Shown: positions 1 to 10,418 of the stretch, in pieces | Layout of the letters: each line of letters opens with the position of its first letter | How positions within the stretch are numbered: position 1 is the stretch's first letter | NCBI GenBank assembly: GCA_022559845.1 | Contig: CM040125.1 | Coordinates: 285,496,200 to 285,560,199, forward strand | DNA length: 64,000 bases | Direction: 5' to 3' | Source of the DNA: Amorphophallus konjac | Lineage: Eukaryota; Streptophyta; Magnoliopsida; Alismatales; Araceae | Translations under genes and position numbers: made by a program | Notes under the pieces: model-generated | What the model saw: only the letters and a program-made list of their open reading frames with translations | The model's database searches: none | Told to the model about the DNA's origin: nothing

Positions 1-489
1 CCGCGGGTCGGCAAGGCATAACCGGAGGGAGTGGCAACGCGCGGGTGGCCATCAAAGCCCTGAAAATATATGTGAAAGATTCTGGAAACGGAGAGTGAGG
101 AGCCCGCTTCGGGCAAGGTGGGTGCCGAGGGGTATGAGAAGGTAGTGGGGATGGTAGTGGAGGTTGCGTAGGCAAAGGGAATTGTGTAGGTGAAGGCAGA
201 GGGCTAGTAAGTGAATGATGTGGAGGCGTGGAGGGGTGGGAATATAATGGACGGCATCCACCCGCTCGGGGTATGACGTTTCCTTGACCGGAAGTGGAGA
301 GGTGTGGGGAAATAAAACAGCGGAGGGCTGACTTGTGAAGGGAGATGTAGTGGAGCGACATGTGGAGGTATATGGGTAAGTGGGAGCGGAAGGCTGACTC
401 GTGGAGGAATATGTAGTGGAGTGCTGACTCGTGGGGGATGGCGGAGGGAAAGTGTATGTGGAAGGCGAAGGTGGAGGAGACTCGTGGTC

Positions 490-1205
490 AAGGGAAACTA
501 GGAGTTATTGGCTAATGAAGCGGGCTCGGCTATAGAGTTGTTTCCATGAAGTGATATCATTCAGGGCTAAGATACATTTCAGCTCAGGCGTTGTATTAGA
601 AATAACCATTTTAATCTGCTCGCCCTCCGGAATATGCCCTGGAAATTACGCGGCTAGGCGACGCTAGCAGCCGGCAAACGTGGGGAATTCCTCGTCTGGC
701 TTCATCTTCTCTTGGGTCAAATCTACCATGGAGTACTTGGGCCCAGCATGGTCCTGGTACTGCTTAATAAATCTTGCTTGGACAGCTTGAAAATTCACCA
801 CTTGCTCTTACGGTAATGAAAAGAACCAATCTCGAGCCGGGCCTTCTAACGACAGACCAAACATATAAGCCATTGAACGTTGGTCATGTCGGAATTGGGC
901 CGACTCATAAAGGAACTCCTTCAAATGCACGTCGGGGCCACCGACTCCACCATAGCGATGATAAGCCGAATTTGTGAACGTGGTGGAAGCTGAAGATCTT
1001 GAAAGGCAAACGGGAAATCCAAAAAAGTTTGGGGATTAATTTGGCACTGCAATTCATCAAGCTGGCGTTGGGCTTGACCGATCATCTCCTCGGTGGGAAG
1101 AGTCCGAGAATAATGTGGGCCAGCCTGAGTAAGAGAGTGAAAGTTTAGACTAGGATGATGATGGGCCGAATAAAGGGACCCAGCCTGAGAAGAAGGAAAG
1201 CCCAT
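490..1205 (-). pseudogene. Decayed gypsy gag (retrotransposon gag domain)
   Basis: On the minus strand, about 985 down to 500 reads as a typical gypsy gag core. A YHRYGGVGGPDVHLKEF block matches the usual Y-DG-DP--HL pattern. It is followed by FRHDQRSMAYMFGLSLEGPA, then ARDWFFSLP and FIKQYQDHAGPKYSMVDL. The gag of this superfamily forms the cytoplasmic virus-like particle. In-frame stops fall after FSLP (near 811), after FAGC (near 664) and before FPGHIPEGE (near 645). The upstream stretch 921-1205 is open and Gln/Pro-rich, as is usual for the gag N-terminus. Certainly non-functional; family-level call is secure. Confidence 0.75.
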
Positions 1206-2690
1206 TCCAAGAGTAGAGGGATATATGGGCCTGGAAGTATGTGGGGATGAGAATTGATTGGGCCAGCAGTAGCACGGGCGGGATAGGAAAGCCCATTAAA
1301 AGGAGTAGGCCCATTGAAAGAAGAAGGCCGATGAAGAGAATAAGGCCCATTAAATTAATGAGGTGATGGGCTCGCGTGGGAAGAGGAATCCACGCAGGGG
1401 TAAGAAGACAGGGAAGATGAGGGATACTGGACAGAAGAGAAGTGCTCCATGGGAGAAATGGAGACTTTATACAGTGAATTTCAAAGAAATACAAGGAGAG
1501 AAATGAACCTAGGACAAATGCAACTAAATGGAGGGACGTAAAGATGAACTAGTCTATGGGCCTAATTAACAAAATGATATGGAGGCAACACACAATGGAG
1601 GGAAGAGATGAGAGAAGAATCAACCAATTAAACACCCATGTTATGAATGATGCACGAAAATTTTATAAGTTCCTCTTTAGGACCTTAGTGGGTTAATTAA
1701 TATATGAATTCACTTAACCACAAGGTACCTAACAAGGGTAAGAATGGGAAACTGGGTGACTCTAAGGGACTCTCCCCCTTACGGATGCAAAACCCTAGAC
1801 TGAGGGATGGCATGATATAACCTGCCCGATGTCCGTGTGGGAATCCACGGCTCACGGGGGCTTACAGAGGTCCTCGGTAATGTCACCTAGTCGGCTCCAA
1901 GGAGTATGGAGATGACAGGAAACCCTACCTCTGTAGGAATGCAACTAAATGTGAATAAAATGCATGAATCCTATGTGCACTAGAGTGCATGCAAAGTCTA
2001 GCCTAGGAACTAGCAATCAATGAGCAAACAACGATGACCAGCTATAAATAACAATCATGCAAACATCAACTAACAACAGGGGAGACCAATAATCAGCACC
2101 AAAAGATCATGGAAGATGTGAAATGATGGTTAAAAATAAGGCTCGGGTGCACTGTAGCACCGATGGGCGGTCTGTGGCAGACCGCACAGAAAGGTCGACG
2201 GTCCAGGGTGGACCGTTCAACGGCAGGGAGTAATGAAACAAAATCTAACAAAACCGGCGGAGATGCAAAGCTGCTGAAATGAACAGCATGCGGGAAACAG
2301 ATGCGTACCTGGTGAATGGTCTAAAACAGACTGTGGGAATCCTGAAACAGACCTTTAACAACCGCATAATATCTATAAAACCAACAGTGTGAAGAGCTGA
2401 GGCGTACCTGAGCCAGGAAGACGGGTGGCCTGTATTAGACCGTAGAAATGGTGAACGGGCGGTAGAGGACTGCTGGATGATGTAGGGTGATAGAATAAAC
2501 GACGGTAGAAGTAGAGAAGGACGGCCCCTTATCAGTCACAGAGGCCATCAGACGGCTCAGATAGAACCGCACAACCGCCAGAAGATAGAAACGTGGAAAC
2601 TAGCCAACAACCTGAAACGACTCAAGAAATAGGGAACTAACCATGCAAACAAATGGGTCAGCAAACCACTAACACGATGGGCACTAGGCG
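1206..2690 (-). other. Gypsy leader / 5' untranslated part of the disrupted element
   Basis: No convincing coding sequence. The open frame at 1150-1494 (minus) is hydrophobic and low-complexity and overlaps the gag frame, so I do not call it. From 2160 to 2600 there are repeated short inverted motifs of the type GGTCTGTGGCAGACC and GGTCCAGGGTGGACC. Similar motifs recur at 13350-13420 and 14340-14720 in the other half of the same element. The segment ends at the AGGCG target duplication. Confidence 0.4.
2686..2690. repeat. Target-site duplication AGGCG, left copy
   Basis: AGGCG immediately precedes the TGTTATGCCC start of the LTR and recurs directly after its CCTTAACA end at 13109-13113. This fixes both ends of the inserted element. 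Confidence 0.95.
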
Positions 2691-2979
2691 TGTTATGCCC
2701 ATGTGGTTTTGATGATGGTTTTAATGGTGGTTTTGATGATTGGCCTTTGAAGTGAGTTATTCACTATAAGTCATCTTGCTGTGTGTGTCATCATGCTATT
2801 ATTCAGTCATTCTCTGATCATAATGTTGTTTTATCATGTGAGTGAGTACAGTTCATATGGTTGTCAGATAAGTATGCTATCTTGATTCTGTCTACACTCT
2901 ACTTAGTTAGAATGAAAAGTAGTGGGTCGACCCACCCTTACTGATGCGTCGACCCACCAGAACTCTGCCTGTCTGGGTA

Positions 2980-3670
2980 TCAAAGTATGTACATCAGCTT
3001 GATCGTAGTAAGTCTGTACAGCATGCCTTAGTGTTCATATCATTAAGTCTGTACACTGGCATATCATATTCAGAGTCTGTACATCGGTCCCTCAGCGTTT
3101 CATTCATCGTCTCACTCTCGCAAAGTCCATACACTGGCTCAAGCTTGTCGAAGTCTAAACATCGCCGTTGGGCATCAAAGTCTGAACATTGGCCTCATGC
3201 TTCAAGTCTATACATCGCCTTCAGACTTATCAAGTCTGTACACTGCTTCACTTCGTCAAAGTCCATACATCTTCAGCTGAACCCCATGTCTGTACAACGG
3301 CCTAAATCTTCATCAAGTCTACACAGTACTTCAACATTCTTATAGTCTGTACAGCCTGCCTTATCGGTTCAGCAAGTCTGTACATCGCTTCAAGCGATTC
3401 AAGTCTATACAGCCTGGCTTCACGTTCAGAGTCTATACATCGTTCCTCAAAGGCTAAGTGTGTACATCCTTCCAAGTTTCAAGTCTACACATTGGGTTGT
3501 CAGGCTTCAACTCTATACATTCAATTGTTAGGCCCAAGTCTATACACTTGTTGTTAGAGGCCTGAACTTAACTGAAGTCTATACACTGGACCTTGTTTTA
3601 CCAAGTCTTTACACTCGCTGCATTGTTCAAGACCATACACTGGCAGCTCTGCTTAAGTATATACATTCGT
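2980..3670 (+). repeat. U3 array of AGTCTRTACA decamers
   Basis: About two dozen variants of AGTCTGTACA / AGTCTATACA, mostly followed by T or C, are spaced irregularly every 20-40 bp. The sequence between them is non-repetitive. The array lies upstream of the TATA box and recurs in the 3' LTR at 10709-11396. Confidence 0.9.
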
Positions 3671-3807
3671 CTGAACTAAGGTCATTTTCCTCTATCTGTC
3701 TGCAGTTGATTCAGGCCATCAAGACTTGGCATGTGATCCAAGAAGCTAAAATGCTGACACGTGGACACAGCAGTTCAAACAATCAAGAAAGAAGCTCCTG
3801 GATTATT

Positions 3808-4220
3808 CTGGTGCGTCAACGCATTGATCAAGTAGCGTGGACGCAGCAGTTCACGTATCCCTTATTGCAGCCTTGGAGTACATTGGCAGCGTCAACGCAG
3901 CATGCTGAGAGCGTCAACGTAGCACATCTATCTGCTGAAGACCTGATCACTGGATCACCTACGCGTCAACGCCACGGGTTGGAAGCGTCGACGCAGCAGT
4001 TCAAAAAGGCTAGGCTATCTGCTCGCTGGAACGCATCAATGGGTCAACGCCACGGGTTGGAAGCATCGACGCAGCGGCTTAAGAGACGCCAATATACAAA
4101 TGTACATGTTCGTGCGTCAACGCCACCAACTGGCAGCGTCGACGCAGCAGTTCAAGAAAGGGGCGACTTATCTCTAGCTGTCTTCAACGCGTCAACGCTA
4201 TCCACAGCAGGGTCGATGCA
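3808..4220 (+). repeat. U3 array of GCGTCRACGC palindromic decamers
   Basis: About a dozen copies of GCGTCAACGC, GCGTCGACGC or GCGTGGACGC, usually followed by AGCAG or CAC, lie between the first array and the TATA box. GCGTCGACGC is a perfect palindrome. The array recurs in the 3' LTR at 11540-11950. Confidence 0.9.
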
Positions 4221-4383
4221 GTGGGACAAATTCAAAATGCAAACTAATGAAGGGCACGTGATCCGAGGTGCCTGGCTCGTGATCCAAGGGTGGACGAGAT
4301 ACCAGGATGCTGCCACGTGGTCCGAATTTCTAGGGCAGAAAATGTGGAAGCCACACGCGCCCAGTGTGCCTGCTGCTGCTACT

Positions 4384-4390
4384 TATAAAA
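4384..4390 (+). promoter_or_regulatory. TATA box of 5' LTR
   Basis: TATAAAA in the context of a GC-moderate stretch, downstream of the U3 arrays and upstream of the GA-rich leader. The same box is at 12112-12118 in the 3' LTR. Confidence 0.75.
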
Positions 4391-5122
4391 GGGAGTCTCC
4401 ATCCTCTGTAGAAAAAAAATCGAAGAAGAAGCCTGGAGAGCAGAAAGCCCTTCGATCCAGAAAAAGAAAAGAGGAAGAAAAAGAGAAGAAGAAGAAATAG
4501 AAGAAGAGTGAGCCAGCAGAAGAAAAAGGGGTTGCAGAGAAAAAGGAGAGAACAGCGTGGGAGAAAAGGAGAGCAGAGGAGAAAGAAAGAGAGATAGAGA
4601 GAGAGAGAGTTCGTGGAGAAGAAGGAAGAAGCTACTGAAGATCTGTCCTCTGGCGTCTGGATTAAATCCTAGCCAGATCTGCTCCTTTGAGAGCTACATT
4701 CGTGTTCTTCATTTACAGCCTTCCGATCGCTGTGTATTTTCTGTTTCCTTATTTTTTCTTTTGTTTCTTTGGTTAGCCTTGTTCTTCCGATTCTCAGTAG
4801 TGAGGTCGGGTTCCTCCTGGTGGGTCAGGAGAAGGGAGATCTGATCTCCGATTGCAAGTAGCTGGAAGCTACTTGTAGGTTCCCTCCGGTTTGGAGGAAG
4901 GGAGGGTTGGTCCTCCGGTTCTGGGCTTGCGGGTTACAAGTCCAGGGGTCCCTCCTAGTCTGGAGGAAGAGAGGTCTGCGACCTCTAGTTTCCAAGTGAC
5001 TGGGAGTCACTTGGGGTGTCCCTCCGGTTGGGAGGAAGAGGGGAGTGTGTTCCCCTGGTCAAGCTGTGTGTCAGCACCTGTTGCAGACTGAGTCTGCTTG
5101 ATTCTAGCATTGGCTAGTGAAG

Positions 5123-5176
5123 CCTCACTCCGGTTAGGAGTGAGGGGTGGATGTAGGTCTGGAGGACCGAACCACC
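5123..5176 (+). other. Paired hairpins in R/U5 of the LTR
   Basis: Hairpin I pairs CCTCACTC (5123-5130) with GAGTGAGG (5138-5145). Directly after it, hairpin II has an outer stem GGTGG (5146-5150) / CCACC (5172-5176) and an inner stem GGTC/GACC. Equivalent paired hairpins with changed but still complementary stems occur in the other Sirevirus-type LTRs of the window. Confidence 0.7.
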
Positions 5177-5379
5177 TAAAAATCTTTTGAGCAATGGTTT
5201 GCTTTGTGTGATTGTATCCGCTAGATTCTTGGATAGACGCGCTTCATGTGTTTGCTCATAAGTTTAATTGAATTAGTTTTATTTTGTGATTGCGTCTAGC
5301 AACTGGTTTTTTATTTGGCCATTATTCATAGAAGGATACATTCACCCCCCTCTGTATCCGGGCCTAGCACCTTAACAGT

Positions 5380-5391
5380 TGGTATCAGAGC
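5380..5391 (+). promoter_or_regulatory. Primer-binding site, initiator tRNA-Met type
   Basis: TGGTATCAGAGC two bases after the LTR end. It is complementary to the 3' end of plant initiator tRNA-Met, the standard copia primer. Confidence 0.95.
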
Positions 5392-5501
5392 CGGTGTCTG
5401 CATACAAGGTCCAGCGACCTGCAGATTCGATCTTGCAGTCTTAGGTGCTAATTTGTTTTTAGTGCATCAATATTCCTGTTGCATTAATCTGTTGTGTTCT
5501 C

Positions 5502-7097
5502 ATGGCTCATCCACCGATTTTCAGTGGTACGCATTTTAATGCATGGTTCGCTAGTCTGAAGAATTATATCAAATCTGTGAATCCAGACCTGTGGAAAGTA
5601 ATTTCACATGGTCCTCATGAACTACCAAAGAAAAAGTCCAAATGGACTGACAGTCACAAGTCTATGCATGAAGAGAATCAGATAGCTATAAATCTAATGA
5701 AGGCAGCTACTGATAGAGCCTTTCACTCATGCTTCGTTGATTGTAATTCTGCTAAAAACATTTTGGATACACTGAAGCGAACTCAGGAGATAGATGTGGA
5801 CAGCTGCATGATGGCCAACAGAAGAAATCAAAGTGGCAGCGATCAAGGCAGCAATCAAACTGAAGAAGATGATGATGATGAGGTAAATATCTTCGAGAAT
5901 TTTTCTCTAGAAGATTGGGAGAATGCATATGCTGAATTATTTGAATCTCATGAACTGTTAAGAAAACAGTATAAAAATTCGAAGAAGGGTACTGGTTTAG
6001 ATAGTTCAAGTTCTCCTTGTAGAAATTGTGTTGAATTGAAAAATATTCATGATGTCTGTATGTCTGATTTTCAAACATTGAAGAAACAAGTTTCATTATT
6101 GAAAACTGAAAATCAAGATCATATAAATGTGATATCTGAACTCAAAGAAAAATTCAACTCAGATAATGATAATCAGACTCTTGTTAACTATCATGACCAG
6201 TATGAAAAATTACTGAAAAACTTTGAAAGTGTGAACTCAGATTTAAACAAGCTGAAATCTGAAAATGATTCTCTGAGAACATCTGCTAATAAAAATGATA
6301 AAAAATCTGAGAAACTTGAGCAGGAGAAGAACTTATTTGTTGAAAAACTTGAAGCCATCAAATCTGTGAATGTAGAATTACAGAAAAACATTGAAAAGAA
6401 GGAAAAAGATTTGAAGGAATTCAAGGCTAGAAAAAAACTTGAAACTAACTCAGAAGATCAGACTTTGATAAATGAGTTAATTCAGAATGACAAGCTTAAG
6501 GAAGAAAATGAGAAATTAAAAATGCTGAATTCCACTATGTCTGAGAGACTGCTAGCCTTAGAAAGAGGAAAAACTGTGTGTGTTGAAGATTCTGATAAAC
6601 TGAGCAATCTGGAACAGGAAGTTGAAAAATATAAAACTGCTAACAAAGTTTTGAATGAAGCTATGAATTGCTGTGAGCAAGAGATTGCCAGTTATGAGCT
6701 ACATATTTTCTCTTTAGAAAATGAAATTCAGGATTTGAAAGTTTCCTTGTCTAAATTTGTTGATGGGCAGAAAAATCTAGACAAGCTACTAGGTATAAAA
6801 ATCAACCCTAGGAAGGAAGGGCTGGGCTACAATAAGATAAACAAGAAAGAACTTCAGAACAAAGTTATGACATCTTTTGTAAGTGATTCAGATGTAGCCA
6901 CCACCTCTAAAGACAAACAGCCCATTGCTCAGAAAATGTTGGGAGCAAAGGATAATTTTAAGAAAGAGGGACTGGGCTACAGTCCAGTCATGAGGAAGGT
7001 CGGTGGATCCAATTTGAAAACTATTTTTGTTAAATCTTCTGAACAGGAAAAGTCTTCTACTTCATCTTCACCTCAGTATAAGGCTAAGAAAACATAA
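5502..7097 (+). CDS. Gag-like protein: truncated UBN2-type N-terminus plus long coiled coil
   Basis: The 531-codon frame starts 110 bases after the PBS. Residues 1-95 resemble the start of Sirevirus gag (FSGTHFNAWFASLKNYIK, then LWKVISHGPHELP), as in copia gag of the DUF4219/UBN2 families. The C-terminal half of that domain is missing: the chain jumps at about residue 100 to an acidic stretch (TEEDDDDE) and FSLEDWENAYAELFESH. Residues 130-430 are a Lys/Glu-rich coiled coil. A LVDGQKNLDKLLGIKINPRK-like block follows, matching LVDGSENLNALLGTKIN of the element at 40536-41240. It lacks the first zinc knuckle found in that relative, so an internal deletion is likely. Probably a particle structural protein, function inferred. 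Confidence 0.8.
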   Translation: MAHPPIFSGTHFNAWFASLKNYIKSVNPDLWKVISHGPHELPKKKSKWTDSHKSMHEENQIAINLMKAATDRAFHSCFVDCNSAKNILDTLKRTQEIDVDSCMMANRRNQSGSDQGSNQTEEDDDDEVNIFENFSLEDWENAYAELFESHELLRKQYKNSKKGTGLDSSSSPCRNCVELKNIHDVCMSDFQTLKKQVSLLKTENQDHINVISELKEKFNSDNDNQTLVNYHDQYEKLLKNFESVNSDLNKLKSENDSLRTSANKNDKKSEKLEQEKNLFVEKLEAIKSVNVELQKNIEKKEKDLKEFKARKKLETNSEDQTLINELIQNDKLKEENEKLKMLNSTMSERLLALERGKTVCVEDSDKLSNLEQEVEKYKTANKVLNEAMNCCEQEIASYELHIFSLENEIQDLKVSLSKFVDGQKNLDKLLGIKINPRKEGLGYNKINKKELQNKVMTSFVSDSDVATTSKDKQPIAQKMLGAKDNFKKEGLGYSPVMRKVGGSNLKTIFVKSSEQEKSSTSSSPQYKAKKT

Positions 7098-7117
7098 AAA
7101 CATGATAAAATCAGAAA

Positions 7118-8002
7118 ATGATTGGAAATCAGAAAATAAATAAAAAGGGTCCTTCAGTGTTTGGTGATCACAGTCCTCACACACACTCACATGCATCTAA
7201 AAAGAAGATTATCTGTCATTACTGTCATAAAGTTGGACATCTCATGCATGAGTGTAAGTTGATGGAGAAGGATGATAAGAATGCTAGGAGATATCATGAT
7301 AAAAATCTTTCATCTCAGAAAAGGAAAATTGAGTGTTTTCATTGTGGTAAACTATGACACAAAATTTCACAATGCTAGTTTGTTAGTGATAAGAATAAAT
7401 TTCATGCAAACGATCATGCTCTTAACAAGAACAAGTCTGTTCCAATAAACCAGCATATGACATGCTTTAATTGTGGAAAATTGGGTCATAAGAGATTTGA
7501 ATGCTGGCTGAATGCTGGTAAGAAAAGTTCTAATTCATGCTTTCCCTGTGGCAAGATGGGCCACATTGCAGCCCACTGTTGGCATGCTCAGGGTAGAAAA
7601 TTAAATTCTAAAACTGTTAAATTCACTGCCATTAACAGAAAGTCTCCTGCATGCTATCACTGTGGGAAGCCAGGCCACAGAGCTGGAGATTGTTGGCATG
7701 TTCAGAATAACTCTACTAAATTCCATGTTGCGAAATTTACATGCCATCATTGTGGGAAGCCAGGTCACAGGGCTGCAACCTGTTGGCTGGCAGGATATCA
7801 AAACCAAACTGGTTTTGACAAACAGAATTTTTATTCTGTTAACAAGAAATCTCATGCATATGCACATAGAATTCATGCTAACAAGAATGTGCATAAATCA
7901 GATCTGAAAACTGCTCCTAGAAATGTGCTGAGAAAACCTGCTAGGAGTAATACTGTCATGTCAGGACCCAAGACTTCTTGGGTGCCTATTTGTGCAAAAT
8001 AG
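7118..8002 (+). pseudogene. Tandem CCHC zinc-knuckle (nucleocapsid) part of gag, one internal stop
   Basis: Six CX2CX4HX4C knuckles in series: CHYCHKVGHLMHEC, CFHCGKL-stop-HKISQC, CFNCGKLGHKRFEC, CFPCGKMGHIAAHC, CYHCGKPGHRAGDC and CHHCGKPGHRAATC. The first lies in a 79-codon frame (7118-7357), the last four in 7457-8002. The second is cut by a TGA near 7357 that replaces the usual Gly of GKxGH. The end, GPKTSWVP, is the usual gag C-terminus before protease in Sireviruses, yet no protease follows. Knuckles bind element RNA for packaging. Sireviruses normally have one to a few; six is expanded. It may be read with 5502-7097 by splicing or recoding, which I cannot show. Confidence 0.8.
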
Positions 8003-10404
8003 TTTGCTAACCTACAGGTGTGCCTTGGAAGCTGAAGAATAAAGAGGGGTAATAAACCAAGGCACTCAAGAATGAAAACCCCTTCCTGAATCTTTCAGGT
8101 AAATTTCTTGCACTTTCTGTTCTTAGTTCTACTGCATGACATACTAAATCTGTTTTTGCATATTCATTATTCATCTGCATTGTCTGAATTGATGCCTCTG
8201 AACTCTCCTCATCTGAAGTGCACATATGTGATTTGCATGTATAGTACATTGAAAAATCTGAACTGCATTTGAATGCTGTTTGAAAACTGTCTGTTGCATA
8301 GTTCACTGAAAATCTGATTTATACATAGGACTGCACATTGAATTATCATGATTGACCACTATGGTATGTAAATGGTAAGCTACCAAAAGACAGGGAAATC
8401 TGTCTGGAGGCACCTACTATGTGTGGGGTGGTCGTTTAGACCAAGTGCTCCGCCTAGTACCATGGGTCTTTTTGCTCGATAGGGCAGTCTGAATGTGCAT
8501 GAATCAAAATCATATGTTCAGTGTCTCATGGCAAACATTGCATGTCTTCAGGGGGAGTTAATTGCATATCTTTGCATAGCATTCAGTGTTGAGTCTTTGC
8601 ATGCATGTAGTTAATTGCATTACATTTCATGAAAAATGCCAAAAAGATTGTCTGAATGCATAGTGTTAGGGGGAGTCAATGCATTGCATATAGGTTGTCA
8701 AATGCATACTCTTGTGAGAATTCATTGCATACCCTTCATCATTGATCTTAGTTGACAAACCTTGATAATATCAGAAATCATTGAGCCTCGAAATCTCTCC
8801 TATCAATTGGTATTATTTAGCTTCAGAATTCCATCAGTCTTTCATGAAGATTTCAATAGGACTATCTCGATCATAAATCTGAAAATTCTTGAACTAGAAA
8901 TCTTCTATTATACATTTTTATGAATGACTGAAATAACGCATGTGGTTTAAGTTTAATGTATTCAATGAGTTTGGCTTTAAAATCTCTTAAAAATATCTGA
9001 AGCATGTTTAATAAACCTTAACCATATGTTTCATGCTGTGTCTTGTAAAATCTTCTGAAATCTGCATTATTGAATTCATGACTTTATTTGGTTAAGTACA
9101 TGAAATTGTTATTGATTTGAAGCAAATGAATTTTTCTGAAATGTCTAAAGGGTATTTTCTGTCAGAGCAATGACCTTGGTCACTAAGAAATACATGTCCA
9201 AAGGACTGTGTCATGAGGTACCATAGTTAACTCTGATTAAGAATAATTGAATTTCAGGCAGAGCAATGACATGCACACTGAGAAATACAACTCACTCATC
9301 AAGAAATGATTTGCAGTGTGTCATGATGTGTAAATGCTATCTCTGTTCATATAAAGCATGACAGTTAGTCACACTAAGTGCTTAGGGATATTGGCCTCTG
9401 ATCAAGGTATATCCTCTAGTTACAAGATGTGCACTGAATTAGAGTGCTCGTAAAATTTGTAGCATGAAAAATTGTTGAACGAATTGAAATATCTGAATAT
9501 TGATGCTAAAATCAAATTGCTACAACCCTAGACAAAATCATATGAATTCATAATTGCTTGATTTCAATACTGATGCATGTAATTCCGAAAGAAGTCAATA
9601 AATTTGATTGTGTAAGAGAAAGGGAGATTTATCAAGATAAATATGAGGGCTTGGTTCATTTTTATTAAAACATGGTTTTAGATATCAATACAGAATTTTA
9701 TTGATAAACTCTGCATACATCATGTTTAAACCATGCTGTTCAATAAAGCTCATTCATAAGCCTTTATAATGGAAGACTTTGAAAACTTATGTTTTAGATT
9801 TATGAGATTGATATCTCTTTGAAAATCTGGCTGAATTTCTTGTGTTTGGAGCATTCTTTAAAAATCTGCTAATTGAACCTCTTCTGCTCATTGACCTGAA
9901 CTTCTCCTTGTTTGCCCATGTGGTCTCCTTCTCATCTATCTCATAAGATTCCACTTATTGAGAGGGAGTTTCCATGTCATGCATCACTTGCATATCAATT
10001 GGCATCTATTCAGGGGGAGCATTCCTTATCATACTGAATCATGTTCATATCATTTGTGACCTTGCATTCATATACTTAGGGAGAAGTATTGCATTTCTTG
10101 TTGCATCTGTATTTTTGCATTTACCCCTTCCCATGGTTTATTTTGATTATACCAAAGGGGGAGATAGTTTGCCAAAGAGGGAGAATATCATTCAATCAGT
10201 GCATGCAGGTTCCTTTTGATCATCTCTACCTCATGCTTTTGCTGAAACTCTTAAAGGGAGATAATCATGTTCTTGCAAGGGGGAGAAATTGACTGAATTT
10301 TTATACATGCTATAATTTCTCAAACTATTTTCTTTTTGATGAAGTCAAAGGGGGAGAATAGTTTGAGTCATCAGATTGACTCACTGTGTAGTGTTGCCAT
10401 CATC
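8003..10404 (+). other. Non-coding region with repeated polypurine tracts; pol absent
   Basis: No coding frame of note. About ten PPT-like tracts containing GGGGGAG or GGGAGA occur near 8551, 8671, 10012, 10079, 10155, 10173, 10256, 10280 and 10348, getting denser toward the 3' LTR. The stretch 8380-8480 (dinucleotide-rich, ending GCTCCGCCTAGTACCATGG) resembles 44210-44275, the sequence just downstream of RNase H in the element at 29477. So this is the post-pol region joined directly to gag by deletion of pol. Confidence 0.8.
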
Positions 10405-10417
10405 AAAAAGGGGGAGA
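10405..10417 (+). promoter_or_regulatory. Polypurine tract
   Basis: AAAAAGGGGGAGA directly before the 3' LTR; it primes plus-strand DNA synthesis. Confidence 0.9.
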
Positions 10418-10418
10418 T

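Larger units (their letters stand above)
2691..5377 (+). repeat. 5' LTR of pol-less Sirevirus-like element (2687 bp)
   Basis: Starts TGTTATGCCC, ends CCTTAACA, directly followed by the PBS. The pairing partner is 10419-13108. U3 (2691 to about 4410) holds two motif arrays and a TATA box at 4384. R/U5 holds GA-rich sequence at 4430-4620, paired hairpins at 5123-5176 and the CACCCCCC tract near the 3' end, which other LTRs in the window share. Open frames inside it (2944-3345, 3706-4500, 4557-4844) run through repeats and have no family resemblance, so they are not called. Confidence 0.95.

Noticed and set aside
2944..3345. 133-codon frame rich in Ser/Tyr/His
   Set aside because: Translation of the AGTCTRTACA array; no family resemblance.
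2980..3670. CRISPR-like array
   Set aside because: Repeats are only about 10 bp, degenerate and irregularly spaced, in a plant LTR; not CRISPR.
3706..4500. 264-codon open frame in the 5' LTR
   Set aside because: Runs through the GCGTCRACGC array and TATA box; the residues mirror the repeats and the copy in the 3' LTR is broken.
8003..10418. Hidden pol or env-like gene
   Set aside because: No frame over about 110 codons and no RT, integrase or membrane-protein motif in any frame.
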